64,000 bases of DNA from SCTD01 sp963781675 (GCA_963781675.1 CAWAGF010000002.1:310001-374000), one strand, 5' to 3'. Counted from the first letter of the stretch, positions 1 through 8,664 are shown. The notes: a model not told the origin generated them from the sequence alone. A program made the numbers and translations.

Positions 1-223
1 GGAGCATCTGCGCCTGCGACTGCTCCTGGTGGTCGCGCACGCACTTGGCGAGCGTGAAGCTCGACGAGACGAGGAAGAGCGCGCCGAGGGCGAGGAAGCC
101 GCGGATCCAGCGGTCGACCGGCAGGTAGGTGATGCCGATCCCGACGGCGACAGCGGCGACGCCGAAGGAGAGGGCGGCCTGGGCGAAGAACGCGGTGGTG
201 TTGCGCGAAGGTGTGAGGTCCAT
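1..223 (-). CDS. YiaA/YiaB-family inner membrane protein, C-terminus cut by window edge
   Basis: The reading frame runs leftward from an ATG at 223 and leaves the window at base 1, so only about 74 N-terminal residues are visible. They include a short hydrophilic start (MDLTPSRNTTAF), one hydrophobic helix, a turn with YLPVDRW, and a second helix ending in FTLAKCVRDHQEQ. Two helices around an aromatic turn followed by a conserved L-A-K-x-x-R-D is the pattern of the yiaAB two-helix domain, small membrane proteins of unknown molecular role. No clear Shine-Dalgarno sequence precedes the ATG. The next gene in the same direction ends at 271. The family match is by memory of the motif; function remains unknown. 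Confidence 0.75.
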   Translation of the reverse strand, partial: MDLTPSRNTTAFFAQAALSFGVAAVAVGIGITYLPVDRWIRGFLALGALFLVSSSFTLAKCVRDHQEQSQAQML

Positions 224-270
224 GCCGTCAGGGTGCTGCCGGCGGCCGGGCCGCACCTGAGCAGAAGCCC

Positions 271-1788
271 CTAGCCCGGCCGCTTGCTGGCCTTGCAACG
301 CGCGCGCTCGAGCGGGTTGCCGCGGCAGGCCTGCCCCTTGACCAGCACGGCGACCTCGTACGGCAGGGCGCGGTCGCCGTCCCGGGAGCCGGCCAGCCGC
401 AGCCGGTAGGCCCCCGGCGGCACGGACCTGCCTGCGGCGTCGGTGAGGTCCCACGAAAGAGAAACGGGGCCGGCCAGCTCGTTGCGGCCGCTGGTCGTGC
501 GCAGGACGGTGCCGTCCGCGGCCTCCACCGTGGTCGTCCAGTCGAGCGCGCCGCGGGTGCGCGCCGTCGCCGTCACCGGACCGCGGTCGCCGCGCGGGTG
601 CTCCCCCGCACCGGCGGAGACCGGGTCGACGAAGCCGGCGCCCAGCTTCTCGGCGACCTGCTGGCGGATGGCGCCCATCCGCGCGTAGGTCGTCGCGCCT
701 GGGCAGGTCGTGCTGCCGGCGTCCCGGTGCCCGCTGACGACGTCGAAGGACACCTTCGTGCCGGCGCTGTACTTCGACGTGCCGCCGCCCGCGGAGGTGA
801 GCACGGCCTTCCCGAGCGGCTCGCGGTAGGCGCTGCCCAGCTTCCAGGCGAGCACGTCGGTGAGCATCCCGACGGTGGCCGTGTCCGGCGCGACCGTCGT
901 GAAGTCGCCGAGCAGCGAGACGGCGAAGCTGTCGGAGTTGAAGCCACCCGTGTGGGCGCCGACCACGAACGCGTCCAGCCCGCCGGCGCGGCCTTCGTAC
1001 GCCCTGCCGTAGCGGTCGACGAGGTAGTTGTAGCCGATGTCGGACCAGCCGTTGCTCTTCACGTGGTAGGCGTAGATCCCGCGGACCATGGCCGCCGCCT
1101 GCTCCCGCGTGTAGTCGTTGCTGCTGGCCGTGTGGTGCACGAAGCCCACCTTGACGGTCCTGTTGTACGAGGGCTTGCCGCGGCGGATCGACTCGTCAGC
1201 TCCCCACTGCGCGCGGGTGATGATCTGCGGCCGCGCCTCCTCGGCGTGGGCCCGGTCGCGCGGGCCGTCCACGAGCGCGTCGGCCGGTGAGGTGCCGGGG
1301 TCGACCAGCTCGATCCGCACGTCGCGCGGCGTGGTGCCGGACAGCGCGTTGACGCGCACCTGGACGCCGTCGGACGGCCCGGTCCAGACCGGAGCGGTGC
1401 CGAGGCGGAAGTCCGGCCCGCGGGCGTCGGCGCTGCCGGCGTCGGGGGCGTCGTCGGACTCGGCCTCGACGCTCTCCCAGTCCGACCAGCGGCCGGCGGC
1501 GCGGTGCCGCACCAGCACCTCGACGTCGCCGATGCCGGCGTCCGGCGCCCAGGTGACGCCCATGAGCGAGAACGGCCTGGTGTCGCGCGCCGAGCTCAGG
1601 TAGGCGGGCCTGACCTTGACGGAGCCGAGGGTGCGCAGGGCGGTCGCGTCGACCGCGCCGATCGGGATCCGCTCGACGCTGGCCGGCACCGGGCGGGGCG
1701 CGGCACCTGCCGTCGTGAGGGTCGGCAGGGAGACCAGGACGGTCGACAGGGCGGCGACGAACAGGAGGAACGTGAGCAGGCGGCGCAC
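271..1788 (-). CDS. Secreted N-acetylmuramoyl-L-alanine amidase (PGRP type) with C-terminal FlgD-like Ig domain
   Basis: 505 residues from a GTG with GGAG about 8 nt upstream. An N-terminal signal peptide (MRRLLTFLLFVAALSTVLVSLP) indicates export. A first domain, about residues 60-165, contains DTRPFSLMGVTWA and recurs in the neighbouring gene. The peptidoglycan-recognition/amidase_2 domain, about 185-385, has VHHTASSNDYTREQ, AYHVKSNGWSDIGYNYLVDR, GAHTGGFNSDS and SGHRDAGSTTCPG; the two His and the Cys are the expected zinc ligands. The last 90 residues (SWDLTDAAGRSVPPGAYRLRL) look like the FlgD Ig fold used for surface attachment. The predicted reaction is cleavage of the MurNAc-L-Ala bond in cell-wall peptidoglycan. 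It lies 123 nt from a longer paralogue in the same direction. Confidence 0.9.
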   Translation of the reverse strand: MRRLLTFLLFVAALSTVLVSLPTLTTAGAAPRPVPASVERIPIGAVDATALRTLGSVKVRPAYLSSARDTRPFSLMGVTWAPDAGIGDVEVLVRHRAAGRWSDWESVEAESDDAPDAGSADARGPDFRLGTAPVWTGPSDGVQVRVNALSGTTPRDVRIELVDPGTSPADALVDGPRDRAHAEEARPQIITRAQWGADESIRRGKPSYNRTVKVGFVHHTASSNDYTREQAAAMVRGIYAYHVKSNGWSDIGYNYLVDRYGRAYEGRAGGLDAFVVGAHTGGFNSDSFAVSLLGDFTTVAPDTATVGMLTDVLAWKLGSAYREPLGKAVLTSAGGGTSKYSAGTKVSFDVVSGHRDAGSTTCPGATTYARMGAIRQQVAEKLGAGFVDPVSAGAGEHPRGDRGPVTATARTRGALDWTTTVEAADGTVLRTTSGRNELAGPVSLSWDLTDAAGRSVPPGAYRLRLAGSRDGDRALPYEVAVLVKGQACRGNPLERARCKASKRPG

Positions 1789-1911
1789 GGGAAGGACTCC
1801 AGACAGCTGGACGGCCGGACGTGTGAGGTCACCGCGGCTTCCCCACCGCGGCGTCCCCGTCCACTGTCACCCATGCCGCCCGAGAATGCGGGGAGTCGGG
1901 CGAAGCGTGTC

Positions 1912-3519
1912 CTAGCGGACAGCCGTCGCGCGCACCGGTGAGGCGTTCCCGTCCGAGCGGGCGTACCAGGAGTGCGGGCTCGTCGGCGCGAAGGAGGTCG
2001 TCCAGCGGCCGTCGCTGCCGGCCGTGACGGTGCGGCCGACGCGGAACGTCGGCAGGTCGCGGTCGCGCCGGCCGCCCACGGTGAGCGACGGCCCGCTGTC
2101 GCGGCGGAACAGCACCTCGACGGCCGCGCCCGGCCGGGCGGTGCCGGAGAGGGCCACCGGGGTGCCTCGCCGGACGGCGGCCGCCCCGGCCACGGTGGGG
2201 GCCACCGTGGTGCGGCGCAGGGTGCCGACGCGGCTGGCGGCGAGGGGGCGGTACTCGTACTCGTCGTCCGCGGCGTAGCTGGTGCTGAACGTGCCGAAGC
2301 GGTCGGCGGTCAGGGTGGTGCGCGTGAAGGCGGCCGCGCCACGCCGGCGGGACTCGACGACGACGCTGTCGCCGGGGCGGGCGTGGCCGGCGAGCTGGAC
2401 CTTCGTGCCGAGCGGTGCGCTCGGCGGGCCGACGACGACGGGGATCGTCAGGGTGGCGGTGTCGGGGGAGCCGGCGCCGCCGGAGGACGCCCAGTACTCG
2501 TGGTCGTCGACGCCGACGTACGAGGTGCTCCAGCGGCCGGCGCCGTCGAAGCGGCCCTCGCGCAGGCGGCTCCACGTCTCGGAGCCGCGCCGGCGGAACC
2601 ACAGCTCGACCGGCGCACCAGCCGGGCCGCTGACCGTGACGGCGACGCTGCTGCCGGCCTCGACGGCCTTGGGCGCGCTGACGGTCAGCCGCGGCGCGGC
2701 GGGCGCGACCTGCGCCGGAAGCGTGGACAGGCGGGTGCGGACGCGCTTGCTGGTCCGCCCGCCGGAGACGGCGAAGTAGCTGTACTCGTCGTTCGCGACG
2801 AAGCTCGTGCGGAAGGTGCCGTCGGGGGCGAGCTCGGCGGCGCGGCGGCGCGTGTAGGCGCCCTCGCCGCGGCGCGCGAACCACACCTCCACCTCCTGGC
2901 CCGGCTCGCCCTGCACGACGACCTCGACGGTGCGGCCCGGCTCCACGCCGGCGGGTGCGGTCACGTCGAGGCCGTTCGGCACCTCGCCGACCAGCGTCGT
3001 CGCGTCGGCGCTGGTGACCGACGAGCTCTTCACGAAGTACTCGTGCGGCAGGTCGGCGGTGTAGCTGGTCGTGTACGTCCCCGTGGCGTCGAGCACGCCG
3101 GCCCGGCGCTGGACGAACGCCGCGTCGCCCTGCCGCCGGAACCACACGGTGACGGCGACGCCGGCCGGCCCCTTCGCGGTGAGCAGCACGTCGCTGCCGG
3201 CCTTGGCCGTGACCGGTCCCTGGATGCGGAGCACCGACGGCGTGCCGGTGGTGGCCGTGCTGGTGGTGCCGGCGCGGGTGGAACGGCGCGGCGAGGCGAC
3301 GCCGCCCGAGATCGCGAAGAAGGAGTAGTCGTCGTCGGCGGGGAAGCTCGTGCGGTAGGCGCCGGTGCCGGAGAGCACCGCGTCGCGCCGCTTGCTGAAG
3401 CCGGCGTCGCCCTTGCGGCTGAACCACACCTCGACCGGGGCGCCCGGGGTGCCGCCCGTGACCGTGAGCGGCACGGTGCTGCCGGGGGTGGCGCTGGTCG
3501 GCGCCGACACCTCGAGCGA
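1912..3519 (-). repeat. Six tandem protein-domain repeats encoded in the 3' part of the large amidase gene
   Basis: The 3' 1.6 kb encodes six diverged units of about 85-90 residues, each with a [VE]-[VE]-x-F/S-R-R core followed 12-20 residues later by G-x-[FWY]-x-T-S-[FY] and then D-D/H-E/S-Y/W. Units 1-4 are closest to one another; unit 5 keeps the order with ESRRRG and YEYRPL; unit 6 is the most diverged and carries an insertion (GGRRDRDLPTFR). Divergence at the DNA level indicates old duplication rather than recent slippage. Confidence 0.8.
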
Positions 3520-4725
3520 CGTCGGCCCGAGGTCGATCGCGCCGGCGCCGCCCGCCAGCGCGGCGGCGCGCTCGCGGATCTGCGGCAGCGCGGCGAAGCC
3601 CAGCGTCCCCGGGCAGGAGGTCATGCTGACCTGCCGGTGCGCGAACACCGTGGGAAGCGGCACCGGGGTGCCGGCGGCGTAGCGGGTGCTTCCGCCGGAG
3701 GTCATCGTGAGGCTGCCGCGCGGGTCGACGCCGGCCAGCGAGAGCCGCCAGGCCGCCACCTGCGCCACCGACTCCAGCAGCTCCTTGCTCGGCGCGACGG
3801 TCTCGTACGTCCCGATCATCGAGATGCCGACGGTGCCGGTGTTGAAGCCGCCGGCGTGCGAGCCGATGACGGCGCGGCTGGTGCCCCCGGCGCGGCCCTC
3901 CCAGACGGTGCCGAAGCGGTCGACGAGGAAGTTGTAGCCGATGTCGGACCAGCCCTGGCTCTTCACGTGGTAGGCGTAGAAGCCCCGGATCAGGCGGGGG
4001 ACGTCCTCGGCGGAGTAGTCGTTCGTGCTCGCCGTGTGGTGGACCGTCACGGCGCGGACCGAGCCGGCGTAGGACGGCGTGCCGTGGCGCAGCGACTCGT
4101 CGGCGCCCCACTCGGCGCGGCTGCGGACCGCCGGCGCGCGCGAGGCGGCCGACGCGGTCGACAGCGCGGCGGAGGTGCCGGCGACGCCGTCGGCGGGCGA
4201 CTCACCCGGGTCGACCAGCGCGAGGCGCAGGTCCTTCGGCTCCTCGCCGGAGAGCAGGTCGACGCGGGCCTGCACGCCGTCCGCAGTGCCGACCCACAGC
4301 GGCGAGGTGCCGCCGCGCACGCCGGCACCGGTGTCGGAGGAGACCCGGTCGGGCTGCTCGTCGGCCAGACCGCCGAGCGACTGCCAGCCGCTCCACGTGC
4401 CGTCGGTGCGGGTGCGCACCCACGCCTGGACGGTGCCGAGGGTCGGGCTGTCGTCCCAGGTGACGCCGACCAGCCCGAACGGCCTGGTGTCCAGCAGGTC
4501 GGTCAGCAGCACGGTGCGGCGGCCGGCGCCCAGGACCAGCGCCCCGGTCACGCCGGAGGGCGCGCTCTGCTGGGCGGCCGACTCGTCGACGCCCTCGACG
4601 GTCAGCTCCTGCACCGCCGGCGGCACCGGGACGGGAGCCGCGGAGGCCGCCGGCGTGAGGACCGGCACCGCGAGCAGGCCCGGGACGAGGAGGGCGAGCA
4701 CGGACAGGGAGCGGAGCATGCGCAC
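1912..4725 (-). CDS. Secreted PGRP-type N-acetylmuramoyl-L-alanine amidase with six C-terminal beta repeats
   Basis: 937 residues; start is GTG 4725 or the in-frame ATG at 4719. There is a signal peptide (MLRSLSVLALLVPGLLAVPVL), then the same DTRPFGLVGVTW module as the downstream paralogue, then the PGRP amidase domain with VTVHHTASTNDYSAED, YHVKSQGWSDIGYNFLVDR, GSHAGGFNTG and AHRQVSMTSCPG, keeping all zinc ligands. From about residue 402 to the end six copies of a roughly 85-90 residue unit follow, typified by VEVWFRRRG ... RR ... TSF ... DDEYSYFAVSGG. These repeats are absent from the 505-residue paralogue and make this roughly twice as long. They probably act as a cell-wall or glycan-binding stalk, which is inference. 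Location is upstream of rmlD-rmlB, so cell-wall and rhamnose functions cluster here. Confidence 0.88.
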   Translation of the reverse strand: MRMLRSLSVLALLVPGLLAVPVLTPAASAAPVPVPPAVQELTVEGVDESAAQQSAPSGVTGALVLGAGRRTVLLTDLLDTRPFGLVGVTWDDSPTLGTVQAWVRTRTDGTWSGWQSLGGLADEQPDRVSSDTGAGVRGGTSPLWVGTADGVQARVDLLSGEEPKDLRLALVDPGESPADGVAGTSAALSTASAASRAPAVRSRAEWGADESLRHGTPSYAGSVRAVTVHHTASTNDYSAEDVPRLIRGFYAYHVKSQGWSDIGYNFLVDRFGTVWEGRAGGTSRAVIGSHAGGFNTGTVGISMIGTYETVAPSKELLESVAQVAAWRLSLAGVDPRGSLTMTSGGSTRYAAGTPVPLPTVFAHRQVSMTSCPGTLGFAALPQIRERAAALAGGAGAIDLGPTSLEVSAPTSATPGSTVPLTVTGGTPGAPVEVWFSRKGDAGFSKRRDAVLSGTGAYRTSFPADDDYSFFAISGGVASPRRSTRAGTTSTATTGTPSVLRIQGPVTAKAGSDVLLTAKGPAGVAVTVWFRRQGDAAFVQRRAGVLDATGTYTTSYTADLPHEYFVKSSSVTSADATTLVGEVPNGLDVTAPAGVEPGRTVEVVVQGEPGQEVEVWFARRGEGAYTRRRAAELAPDGTFRTSFVANDEYSYFAVSGGRTSKRVRTRLSTLPAQVAPAAPRLTVSAPKAVEAGSSVAVTVSGPAGAPVELWFRRRGSETWSRLREGRFDGAGRWSTSYVGVDDHEYWASSGGAGSPDTATLTIPVVVGPPSAPLGTKVQLAGHARPGDSVVVESRRRGAAAFTRTTLTADRFGTFSTSYAADDEYEYRPLAASRVGTLRRTTVAPTVAGAAAVRRGTPVALSGTARPGAAVEVLFRRDSGPSLTVGGRRDRDLPTFRVGRTVTAGSDGRWTTSFAPTSPHSWYARSDGNASPVRATAVR

Positions 4726-4821
4726 GGCGGGGCCTCACAGCAGACGGCAGGTCGTGGGACACGCCGGAGCGGCCCCTTCCAGGTCTTCGGCCGCCTGCTC
4801 GTGGTACTGGAGTGACAGGGG

Positions 4822-5778
4822 TTACGGCGTGAACGCGCCGGCGTAGAGCCGGAAGGCCTCGTGCAGCGCGTCGCGCCACGGCGGCATCGCCGGCAGGCCC
4901 GCGGACTCCCACGCCCGCGGCGACAGGACGCTGTAGGCCGGCCGCTTCGCCGGCGTCGGGTAGTCCTCGGTGCGCAGCGGCTGCACCCGCGCCGGGTCGG
5001 CGCCCAGCTCCTCGAACACCGCACGGGCGAAGCCGTGCCAGGTCGTCTGCCCGCCGCCGGTGCAGTGGTAGGTGCCGGCCGGCGCGTCCTCGCGTGCCAG
5101 CGCCCACAGCGCCTTGGCCAGGTCGCGGCTCCACGTGGGCGAGCCGTGCTGGTCGGCGACCACGCTGATCGTGTCCTTGTCGCGCTCCAGCCGGGCCATC
5201 GTCTTGACGAAGTTGTGGCCCGTCACGCCGTAGACCCAGGCCGTGCGGACCACCCACGACGCGTCGGGCAGCAGCTCGCGCACGGCCAGCTCGCCGGCGA
5301 GCTTGGTGCGGCCGTAGGCGCCGACCGGGCCCGGCTCGTCGTCCACGTCGTACGGCGGCCCGTCGACGCGGTCGCCCGGGAAGACGTAGTCGGTGCTGAC
5401 GTGGACGAGCTTCGCCTCGTTGGCCGCGCACGCCTGCGCGAGCAGCGCCGGCGCCATGGCGTTCACCGCGTACGCGGTCTCCTCGTCCTCCTCGGCCTTG
5501 TCCACCGCGGTGTACGCCGCGGCGTTGATCACGACCACCTTGTGCCGCGGGCTGTCCGAGCGGACGACGCGGCACCACTCGGCGACCGTGTCCTTGACCG
5601 CGAACGGGTCGGTGATGTCCAGGTCGTCGATGGTCAGGCCCTTGCAGAACACCGTCTGGCCGAGCGGGCGCGCGACGTCGACGAAGTCGCTGGACAGCTG
5701 GCCGCCCATCCCCGTGACGAGGAAGGCGAAGGTGTCGCGGCCGGCCGGGTCGAGCGGGACCTCCGCCGGCTCCGTCAC
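4822..5778 (-). CDS. rmlD: dTDP-4-dehydrorhamnose reductase
   Basis: 318 residues from a GTG at 5778 that overlaps the rmlB stop as GTGA; the longer frame to 5904 would run into rmlB and is rejected. It reduces dTDP-4-dehydro-6-deoxy-L-mannose to dTDP-L-rhamnose, the last step of the activated rhamnose pathway. Seen: an N-terminal nucleotide-binding loop (FLVTGMGGQLS, less canonical than the usual GxxGQLG), VVINAAAYTAVDKAEED, STDYVFPGD, the catalytic YGRTKLAGE, and RTAWVYG. All are RmlD hallmarks. Translational overlap with rmlB indicates one transcript. No rmlC epimerase is in the window, so that step must be encoded elsewhere. Confidence 0.93.
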   Translation of the reverse strand: MTEPAEVPLDPAGRDTFAFLVTGMGGQLSSDFVDVARPLGQTVFCKGLTIDDLDITDPFAVKDTVAEWCRVVRSDSPRHKVVVINAAAYTAVDKAEEDEETAYAVNAMAPALLAQACAANEAKLVHVSTDYVFPGDRVDGPPYDVDDEPGPVGAYGRTKLAGELAVRELLPDASWVVRTAWVYGVTGHNFVKTMARLERDKDTISVVADQHGSPTWSRDLAKALWALAREDAPAGTYHCTGGGQTTWHGFARAVFEELGADPARVQPLRTEDYPTPAKRPAYSVLSPRAWESAGLPAMPPWRDALHEAFRLYAGAFTP

Positions 5779-6761
5779 TGGCCGGCCTGGGCGTACTTGG
5801 CCTCCGTGGCGTCCTTCTGCGGGCGCCACCACGCCTCGTTGTCGCGGTACCACGCGATCGTCGCGCGCAGGCCCGCCGCGAAGTCCTCGTACTGCGGCGT
5901 CCACCCGAGCTCGGTGCGCAGCTTGCTGCTGTCGATCGCGTAGCGGCGGTCGTGCCCCGGGCGGTCCTTCACCAGGTCGAACGCGTCCGCCGGCTGCCCG
6001 AGCTCGCGCAGGATCGCCTCGACCACGGTGCGGTTGGTCTCCTCGCCGTCCGCGCCGATCAGGTACGTCTCACCGGAGCGGCCCTGGTCGACGATCGCCC
6101 AGACGCCGCTGTTGTGGTCGTCGACGTGGATCCAGTCGCGGACGTTGAGCCCGTCGCCGTACAGCTTGGGACGCAGCCCGTCGAGCACGTTGGTGATCTG
6201 GCGCGGGATGAACTTCTCGACGTGCTGGTACGGCCCGTAGTTGTTCGAGCAGTTGCTGATCGTCGCGGTGATGCCGAACGAGCGGACCCACGCGCGCACC
6301 AGCAGGTCGCTGCCGGCCTTGGTGCTGCTGTACGGGCTGGACGGGTTGTACGGCGTGTCCTCGGTGAACCGCTGCGGGTCGTCGAGCTCGAGGTCGCCGT
6401 AGACCTCGTCGGTGCTGACGTGGTGCAGGCGCGTGCCGTGCTTGCGGACCGCCTCCAGCAGCGTGAACGTGCCGACCAGGTTGGTCTGCACGAACGGCGA
6501 CGGGTCGGACAGCGAGTTGTCGTTGTGCGTCTCGGCGGCGAAGTGCACGACCAGGTCGTGCTCGCCGACCAGCCGGTCCATCAGCGCCGCGTCGGTGATG
6601 TCGCCCTGCACCAGCGGCGCGGCGTCGCCGAGGCTCTCGCCGCTGCCGGCGTAGGTGAGCGCGTCGAGGACGGTCAGCTCCACCTCCGGGCGGTTCCTCC
6701 GGGTCCAGTGGACGAAGTTCGCTCCGATGAAGCCGGCTCCGCCGGTGACGAGGACGCGCAT
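5775..6761 (-). CDS. rmlB: dTDP-glucose 4,6-dehydratase
   Basis: 328 residues starting MRVLVTGGAGFIGANFVHW at ATG 6761; the open frame extends 18 codons further but those residues do not fit the family. It converts dTDP-glucose to dTDP-4-dehydro-6-deoxyglucose with tightly bound NAD. Visible motifs: GGAGFIG Rossmann loop at residue 7, VHFAAETHNDNS, HHVSTDEVYGDL, and the catalytic YSSTKAGSD (Tyr and Lys), followed by NCSNNYGPYQHVEKFIP and GDGLNVRDWIHVDDH. GGGAG lies about 14 nt upstream. It forms an overlapping pair with rmlD. rmlA, the preceding enzyme of the pathway, is 0.8 kb away on the same strand with one unrelated gene between. Confidence 0.95.
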   Translation of the reverse strand: MRVLVTGGAGFIGANFVHWTRRNRPEVELTVLDALTYAGSGESLGDAAPLVQGDITDAALMDRLVGEHDLVVHFAAETHNDNSLSDPSPFVQTNLVGTFTLLEAVRKHGTRLHHVSTDEVYGDLELDDPQRFTEDTPYNPSSPYSSTKAGSDLLVRAWVRSFGITATISNCSNNYGPYQHVEKFIPRQITNVLDGLRPKLYGDGLNVRDWIHVDDHNSGVWAIVDQGRSGETYLIGADGEETNRTVVEAILRELGQPADAFDLVKDRPGHDRRYAIDSSKLRTELGWTPQYEDFAAGLRATIAWYRDNEAWWRPQKDATEAKYAQAGQ

Positions 6762-6805
6762 GGGCGGCAGTCTCCCAGACGGCGTCGCCGGGCTGGACGT
6801 GCGAC

Positions 6806-6834
6806 GGCCCCGCACCCGGAGCGGGTACGGGGCC
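6806..6834 (-). terminator. Hairpin terminator after the secreted-protein gene
   Basis: A GC-rich stem pairs GGCCCCG (6806-6812) with CGGGGCC (6828-6834), one mismatch, then ACCC (6814-6817) with GGGT (6823-6826) around a five-base loop. It starts 15 nt beyond the stop codon of the leftward gene 6849-7478 and lies before rmlB. There is no U-tract, which is common for actinobacterial terminators. Confidence 0.6.
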
Positions 6835-6848
6835 GGCGGGGCGACGGG

Positions 6849-7478
6849 CTACGTGCCGACGGTCACGCAGCTCGGCGCACCGGCCGCGTAGCTCTTGCCG
6901 CCGACGGCCTCGTCCGCGGAGGGGGTGGCGCCGGCGAGGGAGCGGTCGCCGACGTACCGCTGCGCGAGCAGGTTCAGGTCGGTGATCTTCACGCCGTCCT
7001 TGATCTTCGCCTGCTCGGCGAACAGGCTGACCGGCGCGGAGATGCGGACCTCCTTCTTCGCGACGTCCACGACGCCGGTGACGGCGCCGAGGCTGGTGCG
7101 GGTGGTGTCGATGTAGCCGCCGCTGTAGGTGGCCGCACCGGCGCCGTCGAGCGCGGCGGACAGGAACAGCTCCGTGCCGCCGACCGTGAAGTTGGCGTAG
7201 TAGGCGCGGCCGGTCGGCGAGGCGCTGTCGGAGAGCGCGAGCTCGGCGGTGCGGATGACGGCCGTGATGGTGCGGCCCTTGGTCGCGACGTCGCCGGACA
7301 CCAGGTCGAGGTTCGGGTCGTTCGGCAGGTAGTCCATGTCGGTGAACAGGAAGCCGGTGCCGTCGCCGGCGGCGTCGGTCACCAGGTTGCAGACCGGCTT
7401 GGGGGCGGCCGCCGACGCGGCGCCCGCGGCGAGCAGGACGGGCAGCAGGGCGAGGGCGAGAGCGGGACGAGCACGCAC
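6849..7478 (-). CDS. Secreted protein of unknown function
   Basis: 209 residues from GTG 7478. The first 24 residues form a textbook signal peptide ending ASAAAP. The mature part begins with KPVCNLVTDAAGDG and contains an acidic stretch (MDYLPNDPNLDLVSGDVA), then alternating hydrophobic and polar segments suggesting a beta sandwich (ITAVIRTAELALSD, AYYANFTVGGTELFLSAAL, KKEVRISAPVSLF). Two cysteines, one near each end of the mature protein, could form a disulfide. The acidic repeats could bind calcium, but that is inference. I do not recognise the family with certainty. It sits alone between rmlA and rmlB, with its own candidate terminator and a hairpin over its ribosome-binding site. Confidence 0.75.
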   Translation of the reverse strand: MRARPALALALLPVLLAAGAASAAAPKPVCNLVTDAAGDGTGFLFTDMDYLPNDPNLDLVSGDVATKGRTITAVIRTAELALSDSASPTGRAYYANFTVGGTELFLSAALDGAGAATYSGGYIDTTRTSLGAVTGVVDVAKKEVRISAPVSLFAEQAKIKDGVKITDLNLLAQRYVGDRSLAGATPSADEAVGGKSYAAGAPSCVTVGT

Positions 7479-7483
7479 GGGGG

Positions 7484-7517
7484 ACTCCCTGGACGGGTGG
7501 CTGGGTGCCCAGGGAGT
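7484..7517 (-). promoter_or_regulatory. Hairpin covering the ribosome-binding site of the secreted-protein gene
   Basis: ACTCCCTGG (7484-7492) and CCAGGGAGT (7509-7517) are perfect 9-bp complements with a 16-nt loop. On the minus strand the 3' arm is CCAGGGAGT, containing the only good Shine-Dalgarno match (GGGAG), about 8 nt from the GTG start at 7478. If transcribed, the stem would bury the ribosome-binding site. Alternatively it is a DNA operator palindrome. Confidence 0.45.
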
Positions 7518-7599
7518 TCGACGTACGGGGCGTCAGTCCTGCCGGCGGGCCGGATCCGTGGGACGGACCGGTGCTTACCGGGGCAGAACGGCGGTCAGG

Positions 7600-8664
7600 T
7601 CAGGCGATCGAGACGCGGCTGTGGTCGCCGAGCATCAGCCGGTGCGCGCGCGGCAGGGCGCTGGAGGGCGAGACCTCCACCTGCTTGCCGATCAGGCTGT
7701 CCTCGATGCGGCCGACGCCGCGGATCGTGGACTCCTCCAGCACGATCGAGTGCTCGATCTCGGTGTCCTCGAGCGTGCAGCCGAAGTAGATGGACGTGAA
7801 GGGGCCGACGTAGGTGTCCCGCACGACCGTGTCGCGGCCGATGATCGCCGGGCCGCGGACGGTGGAGCGCTCGATGACCGCGCCCTCCTCGACCACGACC
7901 CGGCCGGTGAGCACCGAGTCGGCGTCGACGGTGCCGTGCACGGCGGGCTCGACGGACTCGAGCACCTTGCGGTTGCACTCGAGCATGTCCTCGAGCCGGC
8001 CGGTGTCCTTCCAGTAGCCGGTCACGAGGTGCGGGCGGACGTCGCGGCCCTCGTCGATCAGCCACTGCAGGGCGTCGGTGATCTCGAGCTCGCCGCGGGC
8101 GGAGGGCTTGATGGCCCGCACCGCGTCGTGGATGACCGGCCGGAACATGTAGACGCCGACCAGGGCCAGGTCGCTCCTGGGCTCCTTCGGCTTCTCCACC
8201 AGCGTCGTGACGCCGCCGTGCGGGCCCAGCTCCGCGACGCCGAACTGCGACGGGTTGTCCACCTTGGTGAGCAGGATCTGCGCGTCGTAGCTGCCCTCGC
8301 GGAACTCCTGCACCAGCTCGGTGATGCCGCCGATGATGAAGTTGTCGCCGAGGTACATGACGAAGTCGTCGTCGCCGAGGAAGTCCTGCGCGATGAGCAC
8401 GCAGTGCGCGAGACCCAGAGGCGCGTCCTGGCGGATGTAGGTGACGCTGATGCCGAGCTCGCTGCCGTCGCCGACCGCCGCCTCGATCTCGGCGTGGGTG
8501 TCGCCGACGATGATCCCGACCTCGGTCACCCCCGCGTCGCGGATCGCCTCGAGGCCGTAGAACAGCACCGGCTTGTTGGCCACCGGCACCAGCTGCTTGG
8601 CGCTGGTGTGGGTGATCGGGCGCAGGCGGGTTCCGGCACCGCCGGACAGGACGAGGGCCTTCAT
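7600..8664 (-). CDS. rmlA: Glucose-1-phosphate thymidylyltransferase, long form
   Basis: 354 residues from ATG 8664. It makes dTDP-glucose from dTTP and glucose 1-phosphate, the entry to the rhamnose pathway. The N-terminal nucleotidyltransferase domain has MKALVLSGGAGTRLRPITHT, the activation loop containing Lys (SAKQLVPVANKP), YLGDNFIIGGI and FRPVIHDAV. Residues from about 240 form a left-handed beta-helix tail (VVVEEGAVIERSTVRGPAII), so this is the long type of roughly 355 residues and not the 290-residue tetrameric RmlA. A hexamer TAGCCT ends 7 nt before the ATG, so the mRNA is probably leaderless. Long-form enzymes in actinomycetes also occur in deoxysugar pathways, so the exact end product is inferred. 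Confidence 0.92.
   Translation of the reverse strand: MKALVLSGGAGTRLRPITHTSAKQLVPVANKPVLFYGLEAIRDAGVTEVGIIVGDTHAEIEAAVGDGSELGISVTYIRQDAPLGLAHCVLIAQDFLGDDDFVMYLGDNFIIGGITELVQEFREGSYDAQILLTKVDNPSQFGVAELGPHGGVTTLVEKPKEPRSDLALVGVYMFRPVIHDAVRAIKPSARGELEITDALQWLIDEGRDVRPHLVTGYWKDTGRLEDMLECNRKVLESVEPAVHGTVDADSVLTGRVVVEEGAVIERSTVRGPAIIGRDTVVRDTYVGPFTSIYFGCTLEDTEIEHSIVLEESTIRGVGRIEDSLIGKQVEVSPSSALPRAHRLMLGDHSRVSIA

Noticed and set aside
1829..4111. 760-residue and 947-residue ORFs antisense or out of frame to the large amidase
   Set aside because: Arg/Gly/Pro-rich shadow translations of a GC-rich gene; no family motifs, while the 937-residue frame has signal peptide, PGRP domain and repeats.
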